From NCBI GenBank assembly GCA_964487655.1, contig CAZASB010000025.1, positions 1 to 26,656 on the forward strand: a stretch of DNA of 26,656 bases, written 5' to 3'. The notes under the pieces are model-generated. The model was not told the DNA's origin. It did no database searches and worked only from the letters and a program-made list of their open reading frames with translations. This DNA is from PWXP01 sp964487655 (lineage in GTDB: Bacteria; Planctomycetota; Planctomycetia; Pirellulales; Thermoguttaceae). Shown here one piece after another: positions 1-6,802 of the stretch (positions are counted from its first letter, which is position 1; every line of letters begins with the position of its first letter). The position numbers were made by a program, and so were the translations under genes.

Positions 1-55
1 CCAAAGAAGCGGTTTGTTTGACCCACCCTACCCATCGTGGAGAATCCGGGTTAGA
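1..55 (-). repeat. Dispersed intergenic repeat, copy 1 (truncated by window edge)
   Basis: Read on the minus strand, these 55 bases are identical to 4474-4528. The shared part holds the outer arm (around CCCGGATTCTCCACGAT) and the inner arm GTAGGGTGGGTCAAA of the repeat family described at 4474-4655. The rest of this copy lies outside the window. It sits in opposite orientation to copy 2, so the pair brackets the three genes between them. Confidence 0.8.
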
Positions 56-178
56 AGCACGGCCTGTAGGTCTGTCGTACGGACGCTGTCGTCCCGGTAT
101 TTTGCGTCTGAATCGCAACGAAGTTCTGGCATTGCTTCGGGTTGCTTCGCACACCCCGTAAGTAGCGCGTCATCCGTA

Positions 179-1492
179 TCAGCAATACTGGCGTACCAGG
201 ACAGCGCTGGCTTGCCCTTGCGGTGTAACACTCAAGTTGACGAAGCATTTGCCCGGCGATATTCCACTCTTGGGGACGGCGGCTATCGGGCATTCGGGGT
301 CAATCGTTTCGAGGTTGAGTATGGGGAAGAGGCTCTCACGGTCCAGGGCCACGATGCTAGCGATCAGTTCGACCAACCCGGACCCCGCGCCAAGGTTCCC
401 CAAATGCCCCTTTGCGGTCGTTACCGGTACGTTCGCGGCACTGTCGCCCAAAATGTCGCGGATGGCTTGGGCCTCGGCGATATCGGACCGTCGAGTAGCG
501 AGTCCGTGGGCGTGGATATGGCCCAGTTGGCGTGGTTCCACGGCGGCGGCCTCAAGTGTCTTGGCCAGTACGTTGGCAATTGCCTTGCGGCAATCTGGCA
601 CTCGTCGCGGGCCGGCCGCCTGGCTCGATGCGCCGGACACCACCTCGGCGTAGATGGTTGCACCGCGGGCTTCAGCCACATCGGCATCCTCCAGCAGTAC
701 AGCGGCGGCGCCCTCGCCGGGGACCATGCCAGTCCGGTTCAAGTCGAATGGCCGGCTGGCACGTTCCGGGGTGCCGTCGACCTGGGCAATATCCTCCTGC
801 TGCATCGCATGGATGATTTTCATCGGGTGGATTCGGGTACCGGTCGCCCCGGCCAAGATTACGTCGACATGGCCGCGTCGAATCACTTCCATTCCTTCCC
901 AGACCGCCAGATTCCCTGCCGCTTCGCGCATCGTCAGCGAGTTGTTTGCCCCACGAAAGTCATTGAAAATGGCCAAATGGCTGGCCGGCATATTCGGGAG
1001 GTACTTCAGCAGCCACAAGGGCGACATCTTCCCCAGGCCCTCGCTCCCCCAGTGGTCGAATTGGAACTCACCGGACGCGTTGCGACACCGGACGATCCCC
1101 GCGATAAAATCCTCGGGCTCGCTCAGCATGTAGTCGGTGCCGAATACAAGTCCGCAGCGCTCGGGCGTATGTTGGCCTACGGGGAAGGCCGCGTCGGACA
1201 GCGCCAGTTGAGCCGCGGCCACACCCATCTGGGTCTCGCGGCACATCAGCTTGAGTCCCTTACGTATCTGCTTGGTTTGCTCTTTGGAAAGGGGACCGAA
1301 CTCATCGATCTTGCCCTGGAACCTGGCCGCCGTCACACACTGAACCGTCGCCGATTCGGGCATCGAGATTGGGGGGGAAGTCGCTGCGCTACGGCCCTCG
1401 ATTAGCGCGTCCCAGAGCGACTCTTTGGTGTTGCCGAGGGGCGAAATCAGCCCCATTCCCGTAATAACCACGCGTCTTGGCGTTGTACTCAT
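179..1492 (-). CDS. Beta-ketoacyl-ACP synthase-like protein lacking the active-site cysteine
   Basis: A 437-residue protein with the full thiolase-fold layout and length of FabF-type ketoacyl-ACP synthases. It opens with RRVVITGMGLISPLG and has the core strand VDVILAGATG, the PGEGAAAVLLED segment, HAHGLAT with His329, and TAKGHLGNLGAGSG with Lys361 and His363. When aligned on the core strand, the nucleophilic Cys of FabF falls on Glu190 in the segment TMREAAGN. Family knowledge: chain-length factors and KSQ domains replace this Cys with Gln and decarboxylate malonyl-ACP or act as a non-condensing partner. By inference this protein is a decarboxylating or partner subunit in lipid or polyketide synthesis, not a normal condensing enzyme. 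It starts with ATG and has no obvious Shine-Dalgarno. A partner synthase or ACP may lie beyond the left edge. Confidence 0.9.
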   Translation of the reverse strand: MSTTPRRVVITGMGLISPLGNTKESLWDALIEGRSAATSPPISMPESATVQCVTAARFQGKIDEFGPLSKEQTKQIRKGLKLMCRETQMGVAAAQLALSDAAFPVGQHTPERCGLVFGTDYMLSEPEDFIAGIVRCRNASGEFQFDHWGSEGLGKMSPLWLLKYLPNMPASHLAIFNDFRGANNSLTMREAAGNLAVWEGMEVIRRGHVDVILAGATGTRIHPMKIIHAMQQEDIAQVDGTPERASRPFDLNRTGMVPGEGAAAVLLEDADVAEARGATIYAEVVSGASSQAAGPRRVPDCRKAIANVLAKTLEAAAVEPRQLGHIHAHGLATRRSDIAEAQAIRDILGDSAANVPVTTAKGHLGNLGAGSGLVELIASIVALDRESLFPILNLETIDPECPIAAVPKSGISPGKCFVNLSVTPQGQASAVLVRQYC

Positions 1493-1582
1493 TGGTAGAC
1501 CGAAATGTTGGAGTCAGACGGTTGTTTGCTTGCAACGGGCCGATTATGCGTTAAGGCGACCGGCAGATTGAAATATACCCAG

Positions 1583-1634
1583 TGTAGAACAATTGTCCCA
1601 ATTGTTTGGGAACAGTTGGGACAACTGTTCTACA
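1583..1634. repeat. Near-perfect 19-bp inverted repeat
   Basis: TGTAGAACAATTGTCCCAA at 1583-1601 pairs with TTGGGACAACTGTTCTACA at 1616-1634 with one mismatch, around a 14-base spacer. It lies in the gap between two co-directional minus-strand genes. It could be a palindromic intergenic repeat or MITE-like sequence, or a transcriptional hairpin. No long T-run follows it on either strand. Confidence 0.7.
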
Positions 1635-1635
1635 T

Positions 1636-1661
1636 TCGGCAGGTAAGCTCGAACCTGCCGA
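1636..1661. terminator. Stem-loop, possible terminator
   Basis: A 9-bp perfect stem (TCGGCAGGT paired with ACCTGCCGA) closes an 8-base loop. It follows directly on the 1583-1634 inverted repeat and lies about 165 bases past the stop of the upstream minus-strand gene. No U-tract is present, so a terminator role is only a possibility. Confidence 0.4.
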
Positions 1662-1707
1662 TCGCCTAAGTGTAGCATCCCTCGCGAGTATAGCTTCGAC
1701 GTCGAGC

Positions 1708-1732
1708 CGCGTCGAGTAATCACTCGAACGCG
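1708..1732. terminator. GC-rich hairpin downstream of the secretin-like gene
   Basis: The arms CGCGTCGAGT and ACTCGA-a-CGCG form 10 pairs with a single bulged A around a 4-base loop. It lies about 95 bases past the stop codon of the minus-strand gene ending at 1826. A terminator or transcript-stabilising role is plausible, but there is no U-tract. Confidence 0.4.
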
Positions 1733-1825
1733 CAGGATCGCCTACTCCAAAATGGCGGTTTTACGAGGCGAGACACAAGCGGTTCGCGGCTGCGCGAAAT
1801 GGCCGACGGAAGCGATTCCGCTCGA

Positions 1826-3064
1826 CTACCGGTTGTATCCGTCCGTAGCCGGGAGGTTCGCCGTCAAGGGAGCCGATGACCCCTTCACCTCAATCAGCAC
1901 TAGCAGTTCGGCGCGGGGTGGGCTTTTCGGGAGTGGAAGAGGAATGCCGGGGACAAGCTGCATGGCCTTGGCATCGACGGGGACCGGCAAGGGGACTATT
2001 CCCATCCCGACCAGGAGCGCCTGCCCCACGGGCCATCGGAAACGCTCATGGAACCGGAAGTGAGTAGTTTGTGGTACCTCAATCGGCGTCCGCTGCCGGG
2101 GAGCCGTTGCCGTTGGGGCCTCCAATTCGATCGAGATCATCTTTTCCACCTGGTCGATGTTGCACTTGATCACCGCGTCGATCAATTGTTTGTCGGTCGA
2201 CAGGAGGGGGCTGAACTCGATTGCGAATCCCTCGTCGACCGAGCCCGACTGGGGCTCATAACCTTGCCATGTCTCTGGTTTCAATAGAATGTCACGAATG
2301 TAGGGCCTCGAACGCATTGCCGAAATGACCGTCGATTGCCCGTTGTTCACCTGCAGCAGTGGCGACGTGTGTTCCCGAAAGTCGGTTCGCCGCTGGAGTT
2401 CCGAAAGGAACACGGCCGCGTCTTCTTTTTGCAGCAGCCATGCGCCGACACCGGGGGTCTGCACGGTGACGGGTTGCAGGAGCCGCTGTACGCGCATGCG
2501 CCAGCCGGGATGATCGAGCGTGATGACTCGAACCGAGAACTGCCATGTTTCCGCTTCGCTCACGACGAAACGGTCAACCAGATCGGAAACCACCTGCTGC
2601 ATTTCCGGCGTGTGATAGACCCGTAGCGTACGCGGCGTGGCGCTGAGAATGCCCAAGGGTTCCCCGTGCCATGCCTCGTAGCCCGTCTCGCGTAGAATCC
2701 AGTCGACCAGCGCCTGTTCCGGCCGCTGCGTGCTGGTGACTCGCACGGTGTAGGGTGCAATGTCGTACTCACGCCACACCTGGCCATGCTGGTTCGGCAA
2801 CGTCCCGTCGCTTCGACTTGGCTTGGCGGCAGATGCCGGACGGGCGCGTGGCCCCGTTTCGCCCGCGGCGATGACACCGGGGGATGGAGTCACACGAGTA
2901 TCGGCGGTGCGAGTCACCTCGGGCCGTGCAACACCAGCGGCGGCTCTATCGACGGGCCGCCAGTTCAATGTTCCGCCGCCGGTAGGCTCGGCAGACGATT
3001 GAGCCGAAACCGACCACGTCAAAGCCAGCCAAAATAGGGATGTCAGAATCCTCTTGGCCCACAT
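1826..3064 (-). CDS. Secreted protein with secretin-like N-domain features
   Basis: A 412-residue exported protein of unknown function. The start at 3064 was chosen because AAGGAGG lies 7 bases upstream and the protein then opens with a clean Sec signal peptide (MWAKRILTSLFWLALTWSVSA, then QS). A Pro/Ala/Thr-rich linker follows to about residue 95. Residues ~97-167 resemble the small alpha/beta N-domains of type II/III secretins (helix, then LRVYHTPEMQQVVSDLVDRF). Residues ~175-320 are beta-rich, with GFAIEFSPLLSTDKQLIDAV reminiscent of the secretin beta-domain. The C-terminus holds LLVGMGIVPLPVPV and ends in a hydrophobic strand. It is shorter than GspD or PilQ and stands alone. It may be a secretin-derived periplasmic protein; the similarity is by eye and weak. 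Confidence 0.8.
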   Translation of the reverse strand: MWAKRILTSLFWLALTWSVSAQSSAEPTGGGTLNWRPVDRAAAGVARPEVTRTADTRVTPSPGVIAAGETGPRARPASAAKPSRSDGTLPNQHGQVWREYDIAPYTVRVTSTQRPEQALVDWILRETGYEAWHGEPLGILSATPRTLRVYHTPEMQQVVSDLVDRFVVSEAETWQFSVRVITLDHPGWRMRVQRLLQPVTVQTPGVGAWLLQKEDAAVFLSELQRRTDFREHTSPLLQVNNGQSTVISAMRSRPYIRDILLKPETWQGYEPQSGSVDEGFAIEFSPLLSTDKQLIDAVIKCNIDQVEKMISIELEAPTATAPRQRTPIEVPQTTHFRFHERFRWPVGQALLVGMGIVPLPVPVDAKAMQLVPGIPLPLPKSPPRAELLVLIEVKGSSAPLTANLPATDGYNR

Positions 3065-3125
3065 GCTTCTGCCTCCTTGCCGAAGAGTCGGGGCACGGTG
3101 CTCCCAAAGTGGAGAATGTGACGGG

Positions 3126-3154
3126 AGTATACGACGTGCGAGATTCGGGGACAA
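3126..3154 (-). promoter_or_regulatory. Sigma-70-type promoter for the secretin-like gene
   Basis: On the minus strand, TTGTCC (3149-3154) and TATACT (3126-3131) are separated by exactly 17 bases. Transcription would begin near 3119, giving a leader of about 55 bases before the ATG at 3064. The -10 matches consensus at 5 of 6 positions and the -35 at 4 of 6. Confidence 0.6.
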
Positions 3155-3466
3155 TACCTATCCTCGCGCACCCCCATTTTGGAGGGCCATATCCCAGCTC
3201 CTGCTTGCATTGGCAGTGGGCCGAAAAGGCCAATGAGAGAATCTGGGGGTTCTTTGGCAAGCTGTGGGCTGCGGCGCGATTTGCACAAGGATTCTCTTTC
3301 GCCGAAGGCGATTCGCAGCGCAGCCTGGAACCATTCCAGGTGACTTTCCAGAATCACGAATCCCGAGGAGATTCCGGGAATCGGGCCATGCTGGGAACTT
3401 GACGAGTACGGTTCCCGCGTGTTACGGCACGTTTGGGAGGATGATCAAAGAGGCGTATCGCATGTG
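3155..3466. other. Intergenic stretch with a short palindrome
   Basis: No convincing gene was seen here. The one notable structure is a perfect 7-bp inverted repeat, CCTGGAA-cca-TTCCAGG, at 3324-3340. It could be an operator-like site or a weak hairpin downstream of the esterase gene (minus strand, stop at 3467). The short ORFs crossing this stretch have no coding character or ribosome-binding sites. Confidence 0.4.
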
Positions 3467-4378
3467 CTAGGGAATCATCTTCTGTTCAGCCAACCATGCA
3501 AGGGATTCGGCTTGCCAGGCATCCCACATGGGCCCCTGGTAGCCGTTCAATCCGTGGCCGCCGCTTGGAAGCTTCAGATATCCCGCCGGCACGTTATGGG
3601 CTCGGAGTGCTTCGTAGAGGTTCCGGCTGTTGTCCGGCGTTACCATTTTGTCGTCTTGGGCATGCGCCAGGAACATCGGCGGCGTTCTGGCAGTCACCTG
3701 CTTCTCGTTGGAGAACAGGTCGATCAGTCCCTGCTTCGGATTGTGTCCAAGCAGATTCGTCCTGGAGCCGCCGTGCGCGGCCGTGTCCATCGTAACGACC
3801 GGGTAGACGAGCAGAACGAAGTCGGGGCGCGACGCGAAGCGGTCGATCGGGTCGGCCGCGTTCGGATCGCCTGCGTCGAAGTGGGTACCGGCCGTGGCGG
3901 CGAGGTGCCCGCCAGCGGAGAAGCCGATGATGCCGATCCGGCTGGGGTCGATACCCCAGTGTTGGGCGTTGGCCCGCGTCATGCGGATGGCTCGCTGTGC
4001 GTCCAACAGTGGCACGAACGACCGGCCTTTGGGAAGGCGATACTCCAGCACAAGGCCCGCGATGCCGTGCGTGTTCAGCCACTTCGCGATACCATGTCCC
4101 TCCGCGCCGACAACCAGTCCACCGTATCCGCCGCCGGGGCAAATCACCACGGCCGCCCCGTTGGCCGCGGCAGGCGCGGGCCGATGGACGGTGATGCGCC
4201 CGGCCGGCGCTTCGAACTGGCCATTGCCGATCGGTGCCCGGTCGGTCCAGAGCGGCGTTTCCTCCGGCTCTGGAGGGGTGGCCTGCGCCAGAGCGTGCGA
4301 AAATGGGTACAGCACGAGTATGGTTGCAAGCGTCACGTGTAGGGGCGCGGCGCAATGGCTAGGAACGGTATGGGACAC
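3467..4378 (-). CDS. Secreted alpha/beta-hydrolase (BD-FAE/acetyl-esterase-like)
   Basis: A 303-residue exported esterase-type alpha/beta hydrolase. It has the oxyanion segment VVICPGGGYGG, the nucleophile elbow IGFSAGG (Ser), an acid in HAQDDKMVTP (Asp) and the catalytic His in PSGGHGLNG. This arrangement is typical of secreted carbohydrate esterases annotated as xylan or acetyl esterases. The frame is open up to a GTG at 4432, but a perfect TATAAT on this strand at 4438-4443 would start transcription near 4431. The GTG at 4378 has GGAG 7 bases upstream and is followed by a signal peptide (hydrophobic core LATILVLYPFSHALA), so 4378 is preferred. The substrate is probably an acylated sugar or glycan, by inference. 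Confidence 0.88.
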   Translation of the reverse strand: MSHTVPSHCAAPLHVTLATILVLYPFSHALAQATPPEPEETPLWTDRAPIGNGQFEAPAGRITVHRPAPAAANGAAVVICPGGGYGGLVVGAEGHGIAKWLNTHGIAGLVLEYRLPKGRSFVPLLDAQRAIRMTRANAQHWGIDPSRIGIIGFSAGGHLAATAGTHFDAGDPNAADPIDRFASRPDFVLLVYPVVTMDTAAHGGSRTNLLGHNPKQGLIDLFSNEKQVTARTPPMFLAHAQDDKMVTPDNSRNLYEALRAHNVPAGYLKLPSGGHGLNGYQGPMWDAWQAESLAWLAEQKMIP

Positions 4379-4437
4379 GGGCTTACTCCAACGGATGTTC
4401 AGTCGAGCGCCTACGGCGTGGGTGAACGCCACGGCCC

Positions 4438-4443
4438 ATTATA
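4438..4443 (-). promoter_or_regulatory. Consensus -10 box upstream of the esterase
   Basis: A perfect TATAAT on the minus strand, about 60 bases upstream of the preferred GTG start at 4378. No good -35 element is seen at 16-18 bases, so the promoter is incomplete by sequence. The implied leader is about 53 bases. Confidence 0.4.
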
Positions 4444-4473
4444 CTGAGGCAGTGGTGTCGAGTGCCACTATCG

Positions 4474-4655
4474 TCTAACCCGGATTCTCCACGATGGGTA
4501 GGGTGGGTCAAACAAACCGCTTCTTTGGTGGGTCATCGGTCACTAATACCGGCGTCTTTCCAAGCGGCAGCCGGTAAATCAAGTCGGTTGCGGCTTGTGT
4601 GGACCCACCAACGATCTACACGACTTTGGACCACCCTACATACATGAACAACCAA
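4474..4655 (+). repeat. Dispersed intergenic repeat with terminal inverted repeats, copy 2
   Basis: The core runs 4498-4639 (142 bp) and is bounded by GTAGGGTGGGTCAAA and TTTGGACCACCCTAC, which match as inverted ends at 13 of 15 positions. Homology to the other two copies extends outward on the left to 4474. Its first 55 bases are identical to copy 1 (inverted), and the whole element is clearly related to copy 3 at 26161-26340. It carries no coding capacity, so it resembles a non-autonomous (MITE-like) element or another structured intergenic repeat. Confidence 0.8.
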
Positions 4656-4659
4656 CGCT

Positions 4660-4890
4660 AAAGATGTACTTACTTTGTTAACTTAACGCTTTCTGCGTGG
4701 CTAATCCAGGTAAAGTGTCAGTTCACGCATATCAATTTTGACTGCCAGAGACTATTATTTCTGGGGGCATTGTCATCCTCGAGTATGAGCAGCCCCTCTT
4801 GCGAATGCACGCAACCTATTCTTCAGTGGCAATCTCCAGCTTGATAGCCGGTCTTGGGTGTGACAAATACGGCATCGGGGGTTGGGCGGC
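4660..4890. other. Gene-free stretch upstream of the nusA promoter
   Basis: Nothing recognisable was found between the repeat and the nusA promoter. No rimP-like gene is present here, although rimP often precedes nusA in other bacteria. A minus-strand ORF (4773-5165) overlaps the region but runs antisense to the promoter and the nusA start and resembles nothing known. Confidence 0.4.
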
Positions 4891-4919
4891 TTGACACTGC
4901 GTTTTCCGCCCGGTATGCT
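4891..4919 (+). promoter_or_regulatory. Promoter of the nusA-infB-rbfA cluster
   Basis: A consensus -35 TTGACA (4891-4896) is followed, after exactly 17 bases, by TATGCT (4914-4919). Transcription would start near 4926, leaving a leader of roughly 77-146 bases depending on which nusA start is used. A closely similar pair (TTGACA-17-CATGCT) precedes the gene at 22832. Confidence 0.75.
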
Positions 4920-5002
4920 TACGGGATTATCATACTCAATAAGTTGTGAATCCGTAAGGTGTTGAAGCTTTTTGCCTTGATAGCGGGCAAAGGAGCGGCA
5001 AC

Positions 5003-6598
5003 ATGGTGCGTTGGTCGTGCGTAGCCGAGAGACGTGCGCGGCCGAGAGAATGGAAGAACGGAAAGCAAACGATGGATCCCAACGAAGTCCTGCGGTTGGT
5101 TGACACAATCCACCGCGACAAGAATATCGATAAAGGCGTAGTCTTCGATGGGATCGAGGCTGCACTGATCTCGGCTGCCAAGAAGCGTTTTGGGGAAGAA
5201 GAAGATATCGAGATCATCATCAACCGCGAGAATGGGACAATCACGGGCACGCACAACGGCGAGCCGATGGCACCGGAACAGATGGCCGAGCGGATCGGTG
5301 CCCAGATGGCCAAGCAGGTGATGATCCAGAAGATTCGCGAGGCCGAGCGAGACACGCTGTACGAGGAATACGAGGAGCAAATCGGGCAATTGGTTACCGG
5401 AATAATTCAGCGTTACGAGGGAGGAACCGGCTACGTCTCCCTGCCCAACACCGAGGCCATTCTACCCCGAGGCGAGCAGATTCCTGGCGAAACGCACCAT
5501 GTGAACGAACGCGTTCGCACCACGGTGTACGAGGTCAAGAAGCTGGGTAGCCGCGTTCGTGTTATTCTCAGCCGCACGAAGCCGCAGCTTGTGCAGCGAC
5601 TGTTCGAGCAGGAAATCCCTGAGATCGGTGAGGGAGTGATCGAAATCCGCGCCATGTCGCGCGAGCCCGGCTATCGCACCAAGGTGGCCGTGTGGAGCAG
5701 CGATCAACGTGTCGACTGCGTTGGTGCGTGCGTGGGCGTGCGAGGCAATCGAATCAAGAACATCGTTGATGAGTTGGCCGGCGAGCGAATCGACATCGTC
5801 CGCTTCAGCGACGACATGCAGTTGCTTATCCCGAACGCGCTGCAACCGGCTGAGGTCGAAGAAGTCATCCTGTGTCAAATGCTCGGCCGCGCCATTGTAT
5901 TGGTGCGCGAGGACCAATTGTCGCTGGCCATCGGACGGCGCGGACAGAACGTACGACTGGCTAGCAAGCTGTGCGGCTGGGACATCGAAATCATGACGCG
6001 GGAGGAACTCGACGAACAGATTGAGCAGGCCGTGAGCGGTTTCGCCTCGGTCGACGGAGTATCCGACGAATTGGCTGAGCGGCTTGTGGGAGAGGGATTC
6101 TTGTCCTACGACGACCTCTCGATCATCGAGCCGGACGATCTGATGGAAATGGGTAGACTGTCGGAAGAGCAGGCCGAGCAGATTGTCAAGCAGGCCGAAT
6201 CGAAAGCCGAGGAGGCCGAGCGACGGGCTATCGAACAGCGACGACGGCAGCGTGAGCAGGATCGCGCGGAGGCCGCCGAAGCGGAAACGCCCGCCGAAGC
6301 GGAAACGCCCGCCGAAACCGAAGCGCCTACGGAAACTGAAGCATCTGCCGAGATGCCCGGTGAACCGACTGCCGACGTTGCGGAAGAGGATACCGCCGGG
6401 AACCAAAAGTTGGACGATGGGGTGAACGGGAATGACGCTCCTCCGGACGACATCGATACAGCCGACCAAGAGGTTGTTTCCGAAGACGAAGCAGGCTCGG
6501 AAGCCGAGCACGCCGACACGGAACCCACGGGAGAGGCCATCGGCGCTGACGAGGAAACGGATCGGTCGCCCCCGGAAACTTTACCCGCCGACGGCTAA
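5003..6598 (+). CDS. nusA: Transcription termination/antitermination factor NusA
   Basis: NusA binds RNA polymerase and nascent RNA to control pausing, termination and antitermination. The family N-terminus MDPNEVLRLVDTIHRDKNIDK begins at an internal ATG (5072). It is followed by an S1 domain (GQLVTGIIQRYEGGTGYVSL), KH1 with GVRGNRIKNIV, KH2 with IGRRGQNVRLASKL, a helical repeat around GFASVDGVSDELAERLVGEG, and a long acidic Glu/Ala/Thr tail. The tail contains near-identical 18-bp tandem units at 6275-6328 encoding AEAETP-type repeats. The first in-frame ATG (5003) has AAGGAG 7 bases upstream, whereas 5072 has only a weak GGAA. The longer form would add 23 residues that NusA normally lacks. 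Homology favours 5072 and the ribosome-binding site favours 5003. It is the first gene of the translation/transcription cluster. Confidence 0.95.
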   Translation: MVRWSCVAERRARPREWKNGKQTMDPNEVLRLVDTIHRDKNIDKGVVFDGIEAALISAAKKRFGEEEDIEIIINRENGTITGTHNGEPMAPEQMAERIGAQMAKQVMIQKIREAERDTLYEEYEEQIGQLVTGIIQRYEGGTGYVSLPNTEAILPRGEQIPGETHHVNERVRTTVYEVKKLGSRVRVILSRTKPQLVQRLFEQEIPEIGEGVIEIRAMSREPGYRTKVAVWSSDQRVDCVGACVGVRGNRIKNIVDELAGERIDIVRFSDDMQLLIPNALQPAEVEEVILCQMLGRAIVLVREDQLSLAIGRRGQNVRLASKLCGWDIEIMTREELDEQIEQAVSGFASVDGVSDELAERLVGEGFLSYDDLSIIEPDDLMEMGRLSEEQAEQIVKQAESKAEEAERRAIEQRRRQREQDRAEAAEAETPAEAETPAETEAPTETEASAEMPGEPTADVAEEDTAGNQKLDDGVNGNDAPPDDIDTADQEVVSEDEAGSEAEHADTEPTGEAIGADEETDRSPPETLPADG

Positions 6599-6712
6599 TG
6601 CCGTGGAGGTGTTTGCCGGGCGTCCGCAAGGGAAGCTTGGCCGCGGGGGGCAGGCTTCCAAACCAGCCTCTACGATACGGGGGCCTGCAATGATCGGCGA
6701 GTTGTAACGCCG

Positions 6713-6739
6713 ATGCAACAGGAGGAAGTGCGTATGTGA
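6713..6739 (+). other. Start-stop/leader mini-ORF with strong Shine-Dalgarno upstream of infB
   Basis: A perfect AGGAGG (6720-6725) is followed 8 bases later by ATG-TGA (6734-6739), a start codon immediately followed by a stop. The same frame is open from an ATG at 6713, giving the potential 8-residue peptide MQQEEVRM. The real infB start is 64 bases further on. It could be a regulatory leader that parks ribosomes before infB, or a decayed start site. Confidence 0.35.
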
Positions 6740-6802
6740 GAGATCATTCATGGTCGTGAAGGAATCGCTTCAGGCGACCGTCGCGAAGAAGGGAGAATTG
6801 AG

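Noticed and set aside
14..1405. 463-codon plus-strand ORF
   Set aside because: It is antisense to the ketosynthase-like gene, has no family resemblance and reads as a Gly/Arg/His-rich shadow frame.
3419..4342. 307-codon plus-strand ORF
   Set aside because: It is the antisense shadow of the esterase gene, which shows a complete catalytic triad on the other strand.
4379..4432. Longer GTG start for the esterase
   Set aside because: The GTG at 4432 would sit at the transcription start implied by the TATAAT box and lacks a ribosome-binding site.
4660..4890. Possible tRNA or small RNA gene upstream of nusA
   Set aside because: No cloverleaf arms, T-loop consensus or conserved hairpin could be found by eye.
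6275..6328. Tandem 18-bp units, considered as a CRISPR-like or satellite repeat
   Set aside because: They are in frame inside the nusA acidic tail and encode a low-complexity AEAETP-type linker, so they are a coding repeat.
5462..6511. 349-codon minus-strand ORF
   Set aside because: It is antisense to nusA; its Arg/Phe/Gly repeats are the reverse complement of the acidic tandem repeats in the NusA tail.
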